From contig SHVL01000010.1 in NCBI GenBank assembly GCA_009694305.1, positions 1-58,304 of the forward strand: DNA of 58,304 bases, in the 5' to 3' direction. Below, piece after piece: positions 1-8,862 of this stretch. Position numbers and translations under genes: made by a program. Under the pieces are notes generated by a model. The model worked only from the letters and a program-made list of their open reading frames with translations. It was not told the DNA's origin and ran no database searches. This stretch comes from Thermoleophilia bacterium. GTDB taxonomy: Bacteria; Actinomycetota; Thermoleophilia; Gaiellales; Gaiellaceae. The stretch's first letter is position 1; each line of letters starts with the position of its first letter.

Positions 1-45
1 GGACTTTGCAGTGCAGATCCTCGCCCCAACGAGCTAAGCGGCTCT

Positions 46-82
46 CTGGCTCGGGCGCGCGCCTGCCGCGCGCCCGAGCCAG
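46..82. terminator. Strong 16-bp-stem hairpin downstream of the epimerase gene
   Basis: Bases 46-61 and 67-82 form a perfect 16-bp inverted repeat around a 5-nt loop. It lies 25 bp past the stop of the minus-strand epimerase gene, where transcription of the smc unit would end. No T-run follows on either strand, so it is a hairpin-type end signal or mRNA 3' stabiliser rather than a classic intrinsic terminator. Role inferred from position. Confidence 0.45.
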
Positions 83-107
83 CTGAGGCGGGCCAGTGAC
101 GCTGAGG

Positions 108-971
108 TCAGCCCGTCGCCACGATCTCCGTGATGTACTCGCTCACGGTCTTCGAGGCCGACCAGCCGAGCGCATTGGACTTCGTCACGTCGAGCTTCGC
201 CGTCATCCGGTTGCCCTTCGCCTCGGGCTGCATCACGATCGGCGCGCCGAACATCTCCGCGATCTCGAGGATCGAGTGCGAGTCGGACGCACCGAGCCCG
301 AATTCGTCACCAACGCCCCTCTCCCCGATCAGAAGGAGGCCATCGACGATGTCGTCGACGTGGGTGAAGATGCGCTGCTGGGTCCCGGGCGATCTAACGG
401 GGAGCGGCTCGCCCGCGAGCCGCTTCTGCCGGAAGATCTCGATCAGGGTTCCGTAGGTTCCTGCTCGCTCGCCCGGCCCGAAGACGTTGTAGAAGTACGT
501 GATCGCGAACGGAAGCCCGTACCACTCGCCGTAGTTGCGCACGAACTCGGAGTTCGTCGCCTTGGTGAACGCGTACGGGCTCTGGTCACGCCCGAGCCCA
601 CCGTCGGCGAACTTCGTGGACGAGCCCGCGTAGACGAGCTTCGGTCGCTTGCTGCGCCAGTGCTCGAGGACGTGGAATGTCCCGTGGACGTTCAGATCCC
701 AGACGACGTCGGGCTCGACGAGGCTGGCCGCGACCCTGGAGTACTCGCCGAGGTGATAGACGAGATCCGGCGCTTCCGGCACCGTCGTCGCGATGTCGCG
801 TGTGTGCGCGTCGCGATAGTCCACACCGGGCATCTCGTTCTCCCGGGTGCCGGCGACGTAGTTGTCGAGGGAGATGACGGTGTCCCCGAGAGCCACGAGG
901 CGCGCACAGAATCGGGAGCCGATGAAGCCGGCACCGCCGGTAACGAGGATTGTCCGTGCGCCCGGCTCCAT
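108..971 (-). CDS. NAD-dependent epimerase/dehydratase (extended SDR, UDP-sugar epimerase-like)
   Basis: A 287-aa extended short-chain dehydrogenase. The Rossmann nucleotide-binding motif TGGAGFIGS lies at residues 11-19 and the catalytic YAFTK (YxxxK) at 133-137, after a serine-rich strand (AGSST near 115). The family (GalE-like, WcaG) acts on nucleotide sugars in the cytoplasm with NAD; which sugar cannot be told from sequence. It starts at ATG 971, 21 bp downstream of the smc stop on the same strand, so the two may be co-transcribed, although no functional link is known. A long hairpin follows the gene. Confidence 0.85.
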   Translation of the reverse strand: MEPGARTILVTGGAGFIGSRFCARLVALGDTVISLDNYVAGTRENEMPGVDYRDAHTRDIATTVPEAPDLVYHLGEYSRVAASLVEPDVVWDLNVHGTFHVLEHWRSKRPKLVYAGSSTKFADGGLGRDQSPYAFTKATNSEFVRNYGEWYGLPFAITYFYNVFGPGERAGTYGTLIEIFRQKRLAGEPLPVRSPGTQQRIFTHVDDIVDGLLLIGERGVGDEFGLGASDSHSILEIAEMFGAPIVMQPEAKGNRMTAKLDVTKSNALGWSASKTVSEYITEIVATG

Positions 972-992
972 CAGTCTCCGCGCCCCGACGGG

Positions 993-3900
993 CTACAGGG
1001 CGGTAACCGCGGCGTTGTCGTGCTGCGGCAGCCGCCGCGAGATGACCTGCGAGATGCCGTCGCTACCCATCGTGACGCCGTACAGAACGTCGGCCGCCTC
1101 CATCGTGCGCTTCTGATGGGTGATCACGATGAACTGCGCACGGTCGGAGTAGCGACGCAACAGCCCCACGAAACGCAGGGTGTTCACATCGTCGAGGGCG
1201 GCCTCGACCTCGTCGAGAAGGTAGAACGGGCACGGCCTGGCGAGAAAGAGGGCAAAGAGGAACGAGATAGCCCCGAGCGCCTTCTCACCACCCGACAGCA
1301 GGCTGAGGCGCGTGATCCGCTTTCCTGCAGGCCTGAGCTCGACCTCGACACCGGCCTCGCGCCTGCTGTCGGCGTCGTCGGCGTCGTCGTCTGGGTGCAC
1401 GAGCCGCAGCCGGCCCTCGCCTCCCGGGAAGAGGGTCGCCGAGACCTCCTCGAAATGGCGCGCGACCGTCTCGAACGTGTCGTCGAAGCGCCGCTCCACC
1501 GTCTCCGCAAGCTCATCGCGGAGTTTCGCGATCTCGGCAAGGGACGCCTCGAGATCCTGCCGCTGGGTTGCCAGGTCGTCGAGCCGCTCCTTTTCTGCCT
1601 CGTACTCCTCCTTGGCCAGCGGATTGACCCTGCCGAGATCCTCACGCCGGGCATCGAGCCGGTCGGCTCGCGCTGTGAGCTCACCCCGGTCGTCTCCCTC
1701 GGCCGGGACGTCCGCACCGGCCGCGTCAAACCGGCGCTGCGCCTCCTCGGCCTCGGCCTCAAGACGCGCAAGTGCAACCTGCACCGTCGTCGCATGCTCG
1801 GTCGCATCGTCGGCCTGCCGACGGGCCTCGACCTCTGCCGCACCGAGACGGCGCAACTCCTCACCGAGGAGCGTCGCCCGCTTCGCACCCGCGTCTACGC
1901 GCGCCCTGACCGGGGCCTCGAGGCGCGCAGCCATCTGCACCGCCTGCTCAAGGCCGGCACCGAGCGACACCACGGCATCACAAAGCCGCACGAGCATGTC
2001 GGGGTCGAGCGCCGACCGTCGGGGGCGACGCTCGAGCAACGCCGCGTCGGCGCTGCGGGCCCGGGCGGCGGCCTCCTGCGCGCCCTCGGCTGCCCGGTCG
2101 GCAAGATCGAGCAACGACACCGCCTCGGCACCGAGCTCTTCTCTGCTGCCCGACTCGTCCGCGGGATTCGCGCCGACACTGCCTCCGAGTCGGGCGACGA
2201 CGACCTCCGCCTCCTGTGCGCGCGCCACCGCAGCGGCCGCATCGCGGGTTGCATCGGCCTCGAGGACAGAGAGGCGACGAAGCTCGGCCCCGAGATCACC
2301 CGCTTGCTGCGCACCGACCGTCAGCCGTGCCGCAATGGGCTCCTCGAGCCCGGTCGCGAGGAGACGGGCACGCCCGAGAGCCGATTCCAGCTGCGCAACG
2401 CATTCGACGAGCAGACCCAGGAGCTCCGGGTCAACGTTCCGCACCCTGAGATGAGCGACCTTCGCAAAAGCCTCTTCCGCAACAGCTGCCGCCGCCGCGG
2501 CCTCCTCTGCTGCGTGTGCCGCACTCGACGACCGCCCGGCAAGCTCGGCCGCCCCGTCGGCGAGCGCTCGGCGACGTGCGTCCATCTCGAGCAGCACCGC
2601 CTCCGCTGTCTCCCCGGCGAACCACAGCTCACCACGCTCGGGGTCGTAGCCGTGCCCCTCGCTCGTGATCACCGTTGCGTGGGTTGCATCGAGCAGACGA
2701 TCGGCAGCGACGAGCCAGAAACCGTCGAGAAGGCGCAGCGCCGCGGCGCTCCCGGTCGCAAGCGAGCCAAGCGGCCGCGCGCCCTCGACGGGTGGCGTTG
2801 TCACCGCTGCAGCATCGCGGTCAACGATCACCGTGAGGCTGCCAAGGCCTTCCCGGCGTGTCTGCTCGAGCAGCTCGAGCCCGTGGCGGGCATCACCGGT
2901 GAGGACGGCCGACGCACGCCAGGCCAGTGCGGCAGCAACGGCGCGCTCCGCTCCCGGCTCGACCGCGAGGGCCGAGAGGGCGAGCGTTTCGCCGGCGGCC
3001 GCGAGGGCACTTGCGGCGGGCGGGATGCCCTCGCGCTCGGCAAGAGCCCGTTCGAGAGCCTGGAGGCGCTCGTGCGCCGATCGAGAGCGCTCGGCAACGT
3101 CATCGCGTTCCGATGCCGCGGCACGCGCCGCCGCTGTCAGCTCGTTTGCCCGCTGCTCGAGCTCGAGCGGTGAAAGCCCTTCCCGTTGCTCGATCTCCCG
3201 GGCCGTTACGAGGTCTATCTCCAGTGCGTCCCTCAGGGACGCGGCGGACTCCTGTCGCAGGCCGAGACGCTCGCGTGAGGCACCGAGCGCGACGAGCCGG
3301 CGATTCGCACCCTCCTGCCCTCCCGTCGCGTCTGCAAGCGCAGCTTCGACGCGGCCGCGGTCGGCACGCAGCTCCGCAACGGTTGCCTCTGCCTGACCGG
3401 AGAGGCGGCGCTCGAAGACCGCGACGCGCGAGTGCGCGAGACGGGCACGCTCCGACGCCTGGCCGTACGCCTCCGCCGCGTCGCGCGCCACCGTCGCAGC
3501 CGCGCGGGCCGCATCCTCGAGCACGAGCACGGCGGCGGCGCTGCGATCAGCAACAGCCTGCTCGGCCTCGACCAGATCGCCACGCAGCCGCTCCTCGAGG
3601 GCGGCGGCCGACTCGCGTCGGAGGCCGAGACGTTCACTTGCACCCTGCAGGCGGAACAGCGCTCCGAGCGCAGTCTCGCGGCCACCGGCTGCGTCGGACA
3701 ACCCGTCCTCCGCCTGCCGCCGTTCCTCGAGTAGCGCCGTGAGCCGCTCCTGCGCACTGCGCCGCACGATCGCGACAGCATCGCGGCGGGCCTCCGTGTC
3801 GGCACGCCGCTCTGCCACGGCGAGCAGGTCGAGCTGTGCGATCCGCGCCCGCAGCGCCGCGATCTCGACCGCGAGCTTCTCGGCGCGCTCCGCCGCAGTA

Positions 3901-4532
3901 GCCTGGAGTGCCAGCGGGCGAAGACGTTTCTTCACCTCCTCCTCGACGTCCCGGGCACGCTCGACCTGGATCCCGACGCGCGCAAGCTTGAGCTCTGCAC
4001 GGTGCTTGCGACGCTTGAATTTTCCGAGGCCCGCAGCCTCCTCGACGAGGTGACGCCTGTCCTCGGGCTTCGAGGCCAGCACGGCATCGACCTTGCCCTG
4101 CGAGACGATCGAGTGCATCGAGCCGCCGAGACCCACATCCGCGAGCAACTCGACGAGATCGGTGCGTCGCACGGCCGCCTTGTTGACGAGGTACTGGCCC
4201 TCGCCGCCGCGCACGAGGCGACGCGTGATCGAGATCTGACCGAAGTCCACGTCGCCGCCAAAGCCGCCATCCTCGTTGTCGAACACGAGCTCGACCTCGC
4301 AGTGATCGGCAGGCGGGCGGGTCTCCGAGCCACCAAAGAGCACGTCGTCGGGCTTCTCGGCCCGCATCTCCGACGGCGCCAGCGACCCCGCAGCCCACAC
4401 GATGGCGTCGGCGACGTTCGACTTGCCGGAGCCGTTCGGGCCGACGACGACCGCGACACCCGGCTCGAGGGTCAGCTCGAGCGGGTCCACGAACGACTTG
4501 AAGCCGCGAATCTTGATGGATTGGAGGTGCAC
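993..4532 (-). CDS. smc: Chromosome segregation protein SMC (condensin ATPase)
   Basis: A 1179-aa SMC protein, the usual family length. The N-terminal head has Walker A GPNGSGKSN near residues 33-41. Two long Ala/Glu/Arg-rich coiled-coil arms flank a hinge near residues 520-600. The C-terminal head carries the ABC signature LSGGEKAL (about 1079) and Walker B with LLDEVEAALDD (about 1100-1110). SMC dimers bind ScpA and ScpB, both encoded at 40.8-42.2 kb, to organise and segregate the chromosome. The start is GTG 4532 (MHLQSIKIRGFKSF), matching the family N-terminus. Gene order rnc...smc is common in actinobacteria. A 1025-codon open frame on the opposite strand is a high-GC shadow. Confidence 0.97.
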   Translation of the reverse strand: MHLQSIKIRGFKSFVDPLELTLEPGVAVVVGPNGSGKSNVADAIVWAAGSLAPSEMRAEKPDDVLFGGSETRPPADHCEVELVFDNEDGGFGGDVDFGQISITRRLVRGGEGQYLVNKAAVRRTDLVELLADVGLGGSMHSIVSQGKVDAVLASKPEDRRHLVEEAAGLGKFKRRKHRAELKLARVGIQVERARDVEEEVKKRLRPLALQATAAERAEKLAVEIAALRARIAQLDLLAVAERRADTEARRDAVAIVRRSAQERLTALLEERRQAEDGLSDAAGGRETALGALFRLQGASERLGLRRESAAALEERLRGDLVEAEQAVADRSAAAVLVLEDAARAAATVARDAAEAYGQASERARLAHSRVAVFERRLSGQAEATVAELRADRGRVEAALADATGGQEGANRRLVALGASRERLGLRQESAASLRDALEIDLVTAREIEQREGLSPLELEQRANELTAAARAAASERDDVAERSRSAHERLQALERALAEREGIPPAASALAAAGETLALSALAVEPGAERAVAAALAWRASAVLTGDARHGLELLEQTRREGLGSLTVIVDRDAAAVTTPPVEGARPLGSLATGSAAALRLLDGFWLVAADRLLDATHATVITSEGHGYDPERGELWFAGETAEAVLLEMDARRRALADGAAELAGRSSSAAHAAEEAAAAAAVAEEAFAKVAHLRVRNVDPELLGLLVECVAQLESALGRARLLATGLEEPIAARLTVGAQQAGDLGAELRRLSVLEADATRDAAAAVARAQEAEVVVARLGGSVGANPADESGSREELGAEAVSLLDLADRAAEGAQEAAARARSADAALLERRPRRSALDPDMLVRLCDAVVSLGAGLEQAVQMAARLEAPVRARVDAGAKRATLLGEELRRLGAAEVEARRQADDATEHATTVQVALARLEAEAEEAQRRFDAAGADVPAEGDDRGELTARADRLDARREDLGRVNPLAKEEYEAEKERLDDLATQRQDLEASLAEIAKLRDELAETVERRFDDTFETVARHFEEVSATLFPGGEGRLRLVHPDDDADDADSRREAGVEVELRPAGKRITRLSLLSGGEKALGAISFLFALFLARPCPFYLLDEVEAALDDVNTLRFVGLLRRYSDRAQFIVITHQKRTMEAADVLYGVTMGSDGISQVISRRLPQHDNAAVTAL

Positions 4533-4568
4533 CGCCGACCCAAACTAACGACGCCCACGGACGGTGGC

Positions 4569-4586
4569 GACAGGCCAGAGCCTGTC
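4569..4586. repeat. Small GACAGGC...GCCTGTC hairpin in the smc/DUF1295 divergent gap
   Basis: A 7-bp perfect inverted repeat with a CAGA loop in the 83-bp gap between the divergent smc and DUF1295 genes. Very similar hairpins occur at 17780-17797 and 28608-28623. This suggests a small dispersed palindrome family or a shared structural role; promoter or terminator function is not established. Confidence 0.35.
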
Positions 4587-4615
4587 TCACGCGTCGCGGC
4601 GACTACTGTCACGGC

Positions 4616-5410
4616 ATGATCTCGTCGCCCTGGCTCCTCCTTCTCGTCGGCGCAGTCGGTGCGAGCACGATGATGATCGGCGTCTGGCTCGTCTCGATCC
4701 GGATCTCGAACGCGAGCTACGTGGATGTCGCCTGGGCGTTCGGGATCGCCGGCACGGCCATCGCCTACGCTCTGCTCGCGGAGGGATCGACCCTCCACCG
4801 CGTGCTCGTGGCCGGCCTCGGCATGACCTGGGGCGTGCGGCTCGGAACGTATCTGCTGGCCCGGCTCGCAGGAAAGGAGGAGGACGGGCGCTACCAGGAG
4901 CTGCGACGGCGGTGGACACCAAACGTCAACCGGGCGTTCTTCGTCTTCTTCCAGGCGCAGGCCGGCTTCGTGCTCGTGTTCTCGCTGCCGTTCGCCTTCG
5001 TCGCTGCCGACCGCGGCGAGATGACCTGGCTCTCCTGGGTCGGCGTCGTCCTCGCGCTCGGCTCGATCGCAGGGGAGATGACGGCCGATACACAGCTGGC
5101 CGTCTGGAAGGGTAACCCGGCAAACAGCGGGAAGACGGCACGGAACGGGCTCTGGGGCTGGTCGCGCCACCCCAACTACTTTTTCGAATGGCTGCACTGG
5201 GTCGCCTGGGCGGTGATCGCGTTCTCGTCGCCCTACGGGTGGGTCGCGATCTTCGTCCCGGTCTTCCTCTTTGCATTGTTGTTCAAGGTGACGGGGATTC
5301 CCGAGACCGAGGCGCAGTCTCTCCGCAGCCGTGGGGACGACTACCGGCGCTACCAGGAAGAGGTCTCGGTGTTCGTCCCCCTGCCGCCGAAGCGGAAGCC
5401 CGCGGCGTGA
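4616..5410 (+). CDS. DUF1295 integral membrane protein (steroid 5-alpha-reductase-like fold)
   Basis: A 264-aa polytopic membrane protein with about six hydrophobic segments. It has the DUF1295 hallmark near the C-terminus: [15 protein letters not shown] followed by a final helix and a GDDYRRYQ tail. This C-terminal pattern is shared with 5-alpha reductases and isoprenylcysteine methyltransferases, which bind NADPH or SAM cofactors at the membrane; the substrate of DUF1295 members is unsettled. Its stop overlaps the GTG start of the cyclopropane-synthase-like gene (GTGA at 5407-5410), so the two are translationally coupled and probably act on the same lipid. It is transcribed divergently from smc. 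Confidence 0.85.
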   Translation: MISSPWLLLLVGAVGASTMMIGVWLVSIRISNASYVDVAWAFGIAGTAIAYALLAEGSTLHRVLVAGLGMTWGVRLGTYLLARLAGKEEDGRYQELRRRWTPNVNRAFFVFFQAQAGFVLVFSLPFAFVAADRGEMTWLSWVGVVLALGSIAGEMTADTQLAVWKGNPANSGKTARNGLWGWSRHPNYFFEWLHWVAWAVIAFSSPYGWVAIFVPVFLFALLFKVTGIPETEAQSLRSRGDDYRRYQEEVSVFVPLPPKRKPAA

Positions 5411-6378
5411 TCGCCGACCGCGTGGTCGGACGGGGGCTCCTGCCTGACCCGCTCCTGCGCGCCGCGATCAGGCAAAGCTGCCGTCTCCGTCTCCGTCGTG
5501 AGCGGCTCCGCGGGATCGACGCATTCGAGCAGACGGTCGCCGGAATGGCGACCGGCCCGATCGCGATCGAGACCGCCGCCGCGAACGACCAGCACTACGC
5601 GGTACCAGCCCGATTCTTCGAGCTCGCGCTCGGGCCACGTCGCAAGTACTCGGGCTGTTTCTGGCCGGACGGAGTCGAGACGCTCGCGGACGCAGAGGAG
5701 ACGATGCTCGCACTCACGTGTGCCCGCGCAGGGATCGAGGACGGGATGGAGATCCTCGACCTCGGCTGCGGCTGGGGCTCGCTCTCCGGGTGGATCGCGG
5801 AGCGGTATCCGGCCTGCCGCGTCCTTGCAGTGTCGAACTCGAGCCCGCAGAAGGCGTTCATCGACAACCTCGGACATCCCAACATCGAGGTCGTCACGGC
5901 CGACGTCAACGTGTTCGAGACGAGACGACGCTTTGACCGGGTCGTCTCGGTCGAGATGTTCGAGCACATGCGCAACTGGAGCGCGCTCCTGCACAGCGTG
6001 CGCGGAATGCTCTCGGACGACGGGAAAGCGTTCGTGCACGTCTTCGCCCACGTGCGCTACGCGTACGCGTTCGATCGATCGTGGATGGGCCGCCGTTTCT
6101 TCACCGGCGGGATCATGCCGTCGGACGACCTCCTGCTCCGGTTCACGGACGACCTCGTGGTGCGTGAGCACTGGCGCGTCGGAGGCTCTCATTACGCGAG
6201 GACGGCCGAGGCGTGGCTCGAGAACCTCGATGCAGGGCGAACCGAGGCGCTCGCCATGCTCGGCTCCGAGGGTGCGCTGAACGAGTGGCGCGCCTTCTTT
6301 CTCGCCTGCGCGGAGCTCTTCGGATTCGCGGGCGGGAACGAGTGGATCGTCAGCCACTACCTGCTCGAGCCGCGCTAG
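5407..6378 (+). CDS. Cyclopropane-fatty-acyl-phospholipid synthase-like SAM methyltransferase
   Basis: A 323-aa class I methyltransferase of the CFA-synthase/coclaurine N-methyltransferase-like group. A conserved block after residue 60 reads [17 protein letters not shown] and then YSGCFW. The SAM motif [10 protein letters not shown] is at 117-125. A long frame is open upstream to 5188, but that part lies inside the DUF1295 gene; GTG 5407 overlaps its TGA and gives a normal-length protein. CFA-type enzymes methylate unsaturated acyl chains of membrane phospholipids. Pairing with DUF1295 suggests a two-step lipid modification such as methylation then reduction. That product is inference. Confidence 0.85.
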   Translation: MIADRVVGRGLLPDPLLRAAIRQSCRLRLRRERLRGIDAFEQTVAGMATGPIAIETAAANDQHYAVPARFFELALGPRRKYSGCFWPDGVETLADAEETMLALTCARAGIEDGMEILDLGCGWGSLSGWIAERYPACRVLAVSNSSPQKAFIDNLGHPNIEVVTADVNVFETRRRFDRVVSVEMFEHMRNWSALLHSVRGMLSDDGKAFVHVFAHVRYAYAFDRSWMGRRFFTGGIMPSDDLLLRFTDDLVVREHWRVGGSHYARTAEAWLENLDAGRTEALAMLGSEGALNEWRAFFLACAELFGFAGGNEWIVSHYLLEPR

Positions 6379-6431
6379 CCCGGCGAACGCCAGGCGCAGG
6401 CGGGGAGACGACGAACGCGCCGCATGAGATG

Positions 6432-6458
6432 CGGGCGGGACAGGTCCCGCCCCTACGG
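6432..6458. repeat. 27-bp palindromic dispersed repeat, copy 1
   Basis: The core is GGGCGGGAC-AG-GTCCCGCCC (6433-6452), 9-bp arms around 2 nt, plus a CCTACGG flank. The whole 27 bases recur exactly, inverted, at 40769-40795. Both copies sit between convergent genes. Here the repeat includes the TAG stop of rnc (6453-6455). It could act as a bidirectional transcription end signal or be a REP/MITE-like element. Confidence 0.8.
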
Positions 6459-7220
6459 AAGGCGGGGCGCGACGTGTGCCATCGCCTCGAGTGCCTGCCT
6501 CGCGGCACCCTGCTCGGCTGCTTTCTTCGTCGAGGCCCGGCCAATCCCGACCTGCTCTCCGGCAATCACGGCCACACACACAAACCGGCGGTCGTGCGGT
6601 GGGCCTTCGACGTCCACGACGCTGTACTGCACCTGGTTGCCCGAACGCGCGAGCGCCTCCTGCAGTTCCGTCTTGTTGTCTATATGGCCGGTGCAGGCAA
6701 ACTCGATCAGCGAATCGAACGCCTCGACAACGGCCCTCTCGGCCTCCTTGAACCCGTGCTCGAGATAGACGGCGGCGATCGCCGCCTCGAGCAGCGCCGC
6801 GAGCACATTGCGGCTACGCACGATCCTGTCGAGCTCGGCCTCCGGCACGTCACGGGCCTGCTCGAGGAGGAGCCGGCCGAGGTCGAGCTCTTTCGCCACG
6901 GCCGCGCAGCTGTGACGGGAGACGACATGCGCACGGATCTTGGCGAGCCTCCCCTCGGGCGCGTCGGGGAATCGGTCATAGACCGCCCGCGCGATCGACA
7001 GCTCGAGCACCGAGTCGCCAAGGAACTCGAGTCGTTCGTAGGACGACCCGCGATCGGTTGCCCAGGAGGTGTGGGTGAAGACGTGGTCGCGACGCGCCGG
7101 GGGAAGAGATTCGATCAGGCGCGCGAGCGCACACCCCTTCCCTTCGCTCTTCGACTCCGGCCTGGCATCCCCCCGTTCAGGAGTCCGAACACGTCGCGGC
7201 GTGCCCTTGTCGTCCGACAT
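6453..7220 (-). CDS. rnc: Ribonuclease III
   Basis: A 255-aa double-strand-specific endoribonuclease that processes rRNA precursors and structured mRNAs. The signature ERLEFLGDSVL is at residues 62-72, with the second catalytic acidic cluster in ALLEAAIAAVYLEHG. A C-terminal dsRNA-binding domain runs from about 180 (NKTELQEAL) to 247 (ASTKKAAEQGAARQAL). It starts at ATG 7220; the first 30 residues are a charged extension. The stop codon and the last few bases lie within a dispersed palindromic repeat (6432-6458), so the exact C-terminus (HVAPRLP) may have been set by repeat insertion. It follows acpP by 99 bp. Confidence 0.96.
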   Translation of the reverse strand: MSDDKGTPRRVRTPERGDARPESKSEGKGCALARLIESLPPARRDHVFTHTSWATDRGSSYERLEFLGDSVLELSIARAVYDRFPDAPEGRLAKIRAHVVSRHSCAAVAKELDLGRLLLEQARDVPEAELDRIVRSRNVLAALLEAAIAAVYLEHGFKEAERAVVEAFDSLIEFACTGHIDNKTELQEALARSGNQVQYSVVDVEGPPHDRRFVCVAVIAGEQVGIGRASTKKAAEQGAARQALEAMAHVAPRLP

Positions 7221-7319
7221 TCAGGCCACGAGCCTGGTTGCCGGGCGACAAGGGCGCGCCGCTCGTTTCAGGCGATTCCAGGGAGGGATGCTCACTCGCA
7301 GCAAGCCCTCACGCGACCG

Positions 7320-7568
7320 CTACTCCTGATGCGCTACGACGTAATCAACAGCCTGACCAACGGTCGTGAGCATCTGTGCATCTTCGTCGGAGATCTTGAT
7401 CCCGAACTGATCCTCGAGCTCCATGATCAGCTCGACGAGATCGAGGGAGTCAGCATCGAGGTCGTCCTGGAACGACGCCTCCTCCGAAAGAGCGCCCTCC
7501 TCCGCACCGAGTTGCTCGATGAGAACGGTCTTGACGCGCTCGGATACTTCTTCACGGGATAGTGCCAC
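7320..7568 (-). CDS. acpP: Acyl carrier protein
   Basis: An 82-aa acidic four-helix carrier of fatty acyl chains. The DADSLDLVE motif places the 4'-phosphopantetheine attachment Ser at residue 41. It starts with GTG 7568, 6 bp after the plsX stop. PlsX uses acyl-ACP as substrate, so the plsX-acpP pair is functionally coherent and probably one transcript. Confidence 0.97.
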   Translation of the reverse strand: MALSREEVSERVKTVLIEQLGAEEGALSEEASFQDDLDADSLDLVELIMELEDQFGIKISDEDAQMLTTVGQAVDYVVAHQE

Positions 7569-7574
7569 TGTTCT

Positions 7575-8585
7575 TCAACCTCTCGTTGTGCCGGACAGGT
7601 TCGTGGAGCGTGACGACTCTACCACGCGTTCCGGAAGGGCCACGGCCAAACGGCCGACGATATCGTGGCCTACCCCGCGGGCAGCCAGCCTGACAGCGTT
7701 CTCGATCGCATATCGTGAGCTCGATCCGTGCGCGATCACGACGAGACCACGAAGCCCCAGAAGATAGCCGCCTCCCGTCGTCTCGGGATCGAGCCGAGAC
7801 CGGAGGCGCGTCACCGCCGGACCGATCAGAAGACCGCCGACCTTCCCTCGAGTCGTCTCCGTGATCTCCCCTCGGAGGGCGCTGAGCAGGCTGTGAACCG
7901 TGCCTTCGAGCGTCTTGAGGGCCACGTTGCCGGTGAAGCCGTCACATACGATGACATCCGTCTCGCCGGAGAGCAGCGCGTTTCCCTCCATGTTCCCCTC
8001 GAAGCGAAGCGAGCTGGCCGAGAGCAGTGCGTGCGCGTCCAGGGTCAGCTGATTCCCCTTCTCCGGCTCCTCCCCGATAGACAGAAGGCTGACCCGGGGC
8101 CGCTCGATACCGAGAACTTCCTCGGCGAAGATCGATCCCATGAAGCCGAACTGCAGCACATGCTCGGGCTTCGCATCCGCCGTCGCCCCGGCGTCGATGA
8201 GCACACACGGCCCGTGATCGCTCGGGATCACGACGGCGATGCCGGGACGGAACACGCTTTCGAGCCGACGGATGTGAAGCAGGCTCGCCGCGAGCACGGC
8301 CCCGGTGTTGCCCGCCGAGACGACCGCGTCGGCATTCCCGTCACCGACGGCACGGACGGCACGGACGAGTGACGAGTCCGGCTTGCCGCGCACAGCGTCG
8401 GCCGGCTTGTCGTCCATCTCGACCATTCCATGCGTAACGACATGGTCGAGGCCGCAGGTGTCGAGACCGGCGGGGCCGTAGATAACCGGCTGCACCTCGG
8501 ACGTCTCGGCAGCCAGAGCACCGGCCACCCTCTCTACCGGATCACGGTCGCCCCCGAGGGCGTCCACGGCAATCCGGACGCGCAT
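7575..8585 (-). CDS. plsX: Phosphate acyltransferase PlsX
   Basis: A 336-aa enzyme that converts acyl-ACP plus phosphate to acyl-phosphate, the activated donor for membrane phospholipid synthesis. Family features include the N-terminal AVDALGGD, SAGNTGAVLAASL near 90, and GFTGNVALKTLEG near 230. The frame stays open upstream, but ATG 8585 gives the canonical MRVRIAVDALGGD start. It lies 5 bp downstream of rpmF and directly before acpP. FakA/FakB in the same gene run make the same intermediate from exogenous fatty acids. Confidence 0.96.
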   Translation of the reverse strand: MRVRIAVDALGGDRDPVERVAGALAAETSEVQPVIYGPAGLDTCGLDHVVTHGMVEMDDKPADAVRGKPDSSLVRAVRAVGDGNADAVVSAGNTGAVLAASLLHIRRLESVFRPGIAVVIPSDHGPCVLIDAGATADAKPEHVLQFGFMGSIFAEEVLGIERPRVSLLSIGEEPEKGNQLTLDAHALLSASSLRFEGNMEGNALLSGETDVIVCDGFTGNVALKTLEGTVHSLLSALRGEITETTRGKVGGLLIGPAVTRLRSRLDPETTGGGYLLGLRGLVVIAHGSSSRYAIENAVRLAARGVGHDIVGRLAVALPERVVESSRSTNLSGTTRG

Positions 8586-8590
8586 CCGAC

Positions 8591-8779
8591 CTACGGTGCC
8601 GGGGTTCCGAGCGGCTGAATCTCGCGCCCCCGGTACGTCTTGCACGTCGGGCACGCGTGGTGAGCCCGTGTCGGCGCACCACAATTCGAGCAGACGTTGA
8701 CGCTCGGCATGGCAATGCCGTGCTGGGCGCGACGCTTGTCGCGGCGGGCCTTGGAGGTCTTTCGCTTGGGGACTGCCAT
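8591..8779 (-). CDS. rpmF: 50S ribosomal protein L32
   Basis: A 62-aa large-subunit protein beginning MAVPKRKTSKARRDKRR. Two CxxC pairs (residues 30/33 and 43/46) form a zinc ribbon. ATG 8779 is chosen because it starts the family exactly; the longer open frame upstream is not coding. The rpmF-plsX order is widely conserved. Confidence 0.97.
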   Translation of the reverse strand: MAVPKRKTSKARRDKRRAQHGIAMPSVNVCSNCGAPTRAHHACPTCKTYRGREIQPLGTPAP

Positions 8780-8862
8780 GGGCGGGTGCAGAGTGTACCG
8801 GAACCCGCCCGGCAGGGCTCCGGTTGGGAGAGATACCGACCTGCACACCGGCGGGGCAAGGC

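Noticed and set aside
96-3173. 1025-codon open frame on the plus strand, antisense to smc
   Set aside because: No recognisable domain, Arg/Gly/Leu-rich shadow translation typical of high GC; the minus strand encodes a complete SMC.
5188-5406. 73-codon upstream extension of the CFA-like methyltransferase
   Set aside because: Lies within the DUF1295 coding region and is low complexity; GTG 5407 overlaps the upstream stop as in other coupled pairs here.
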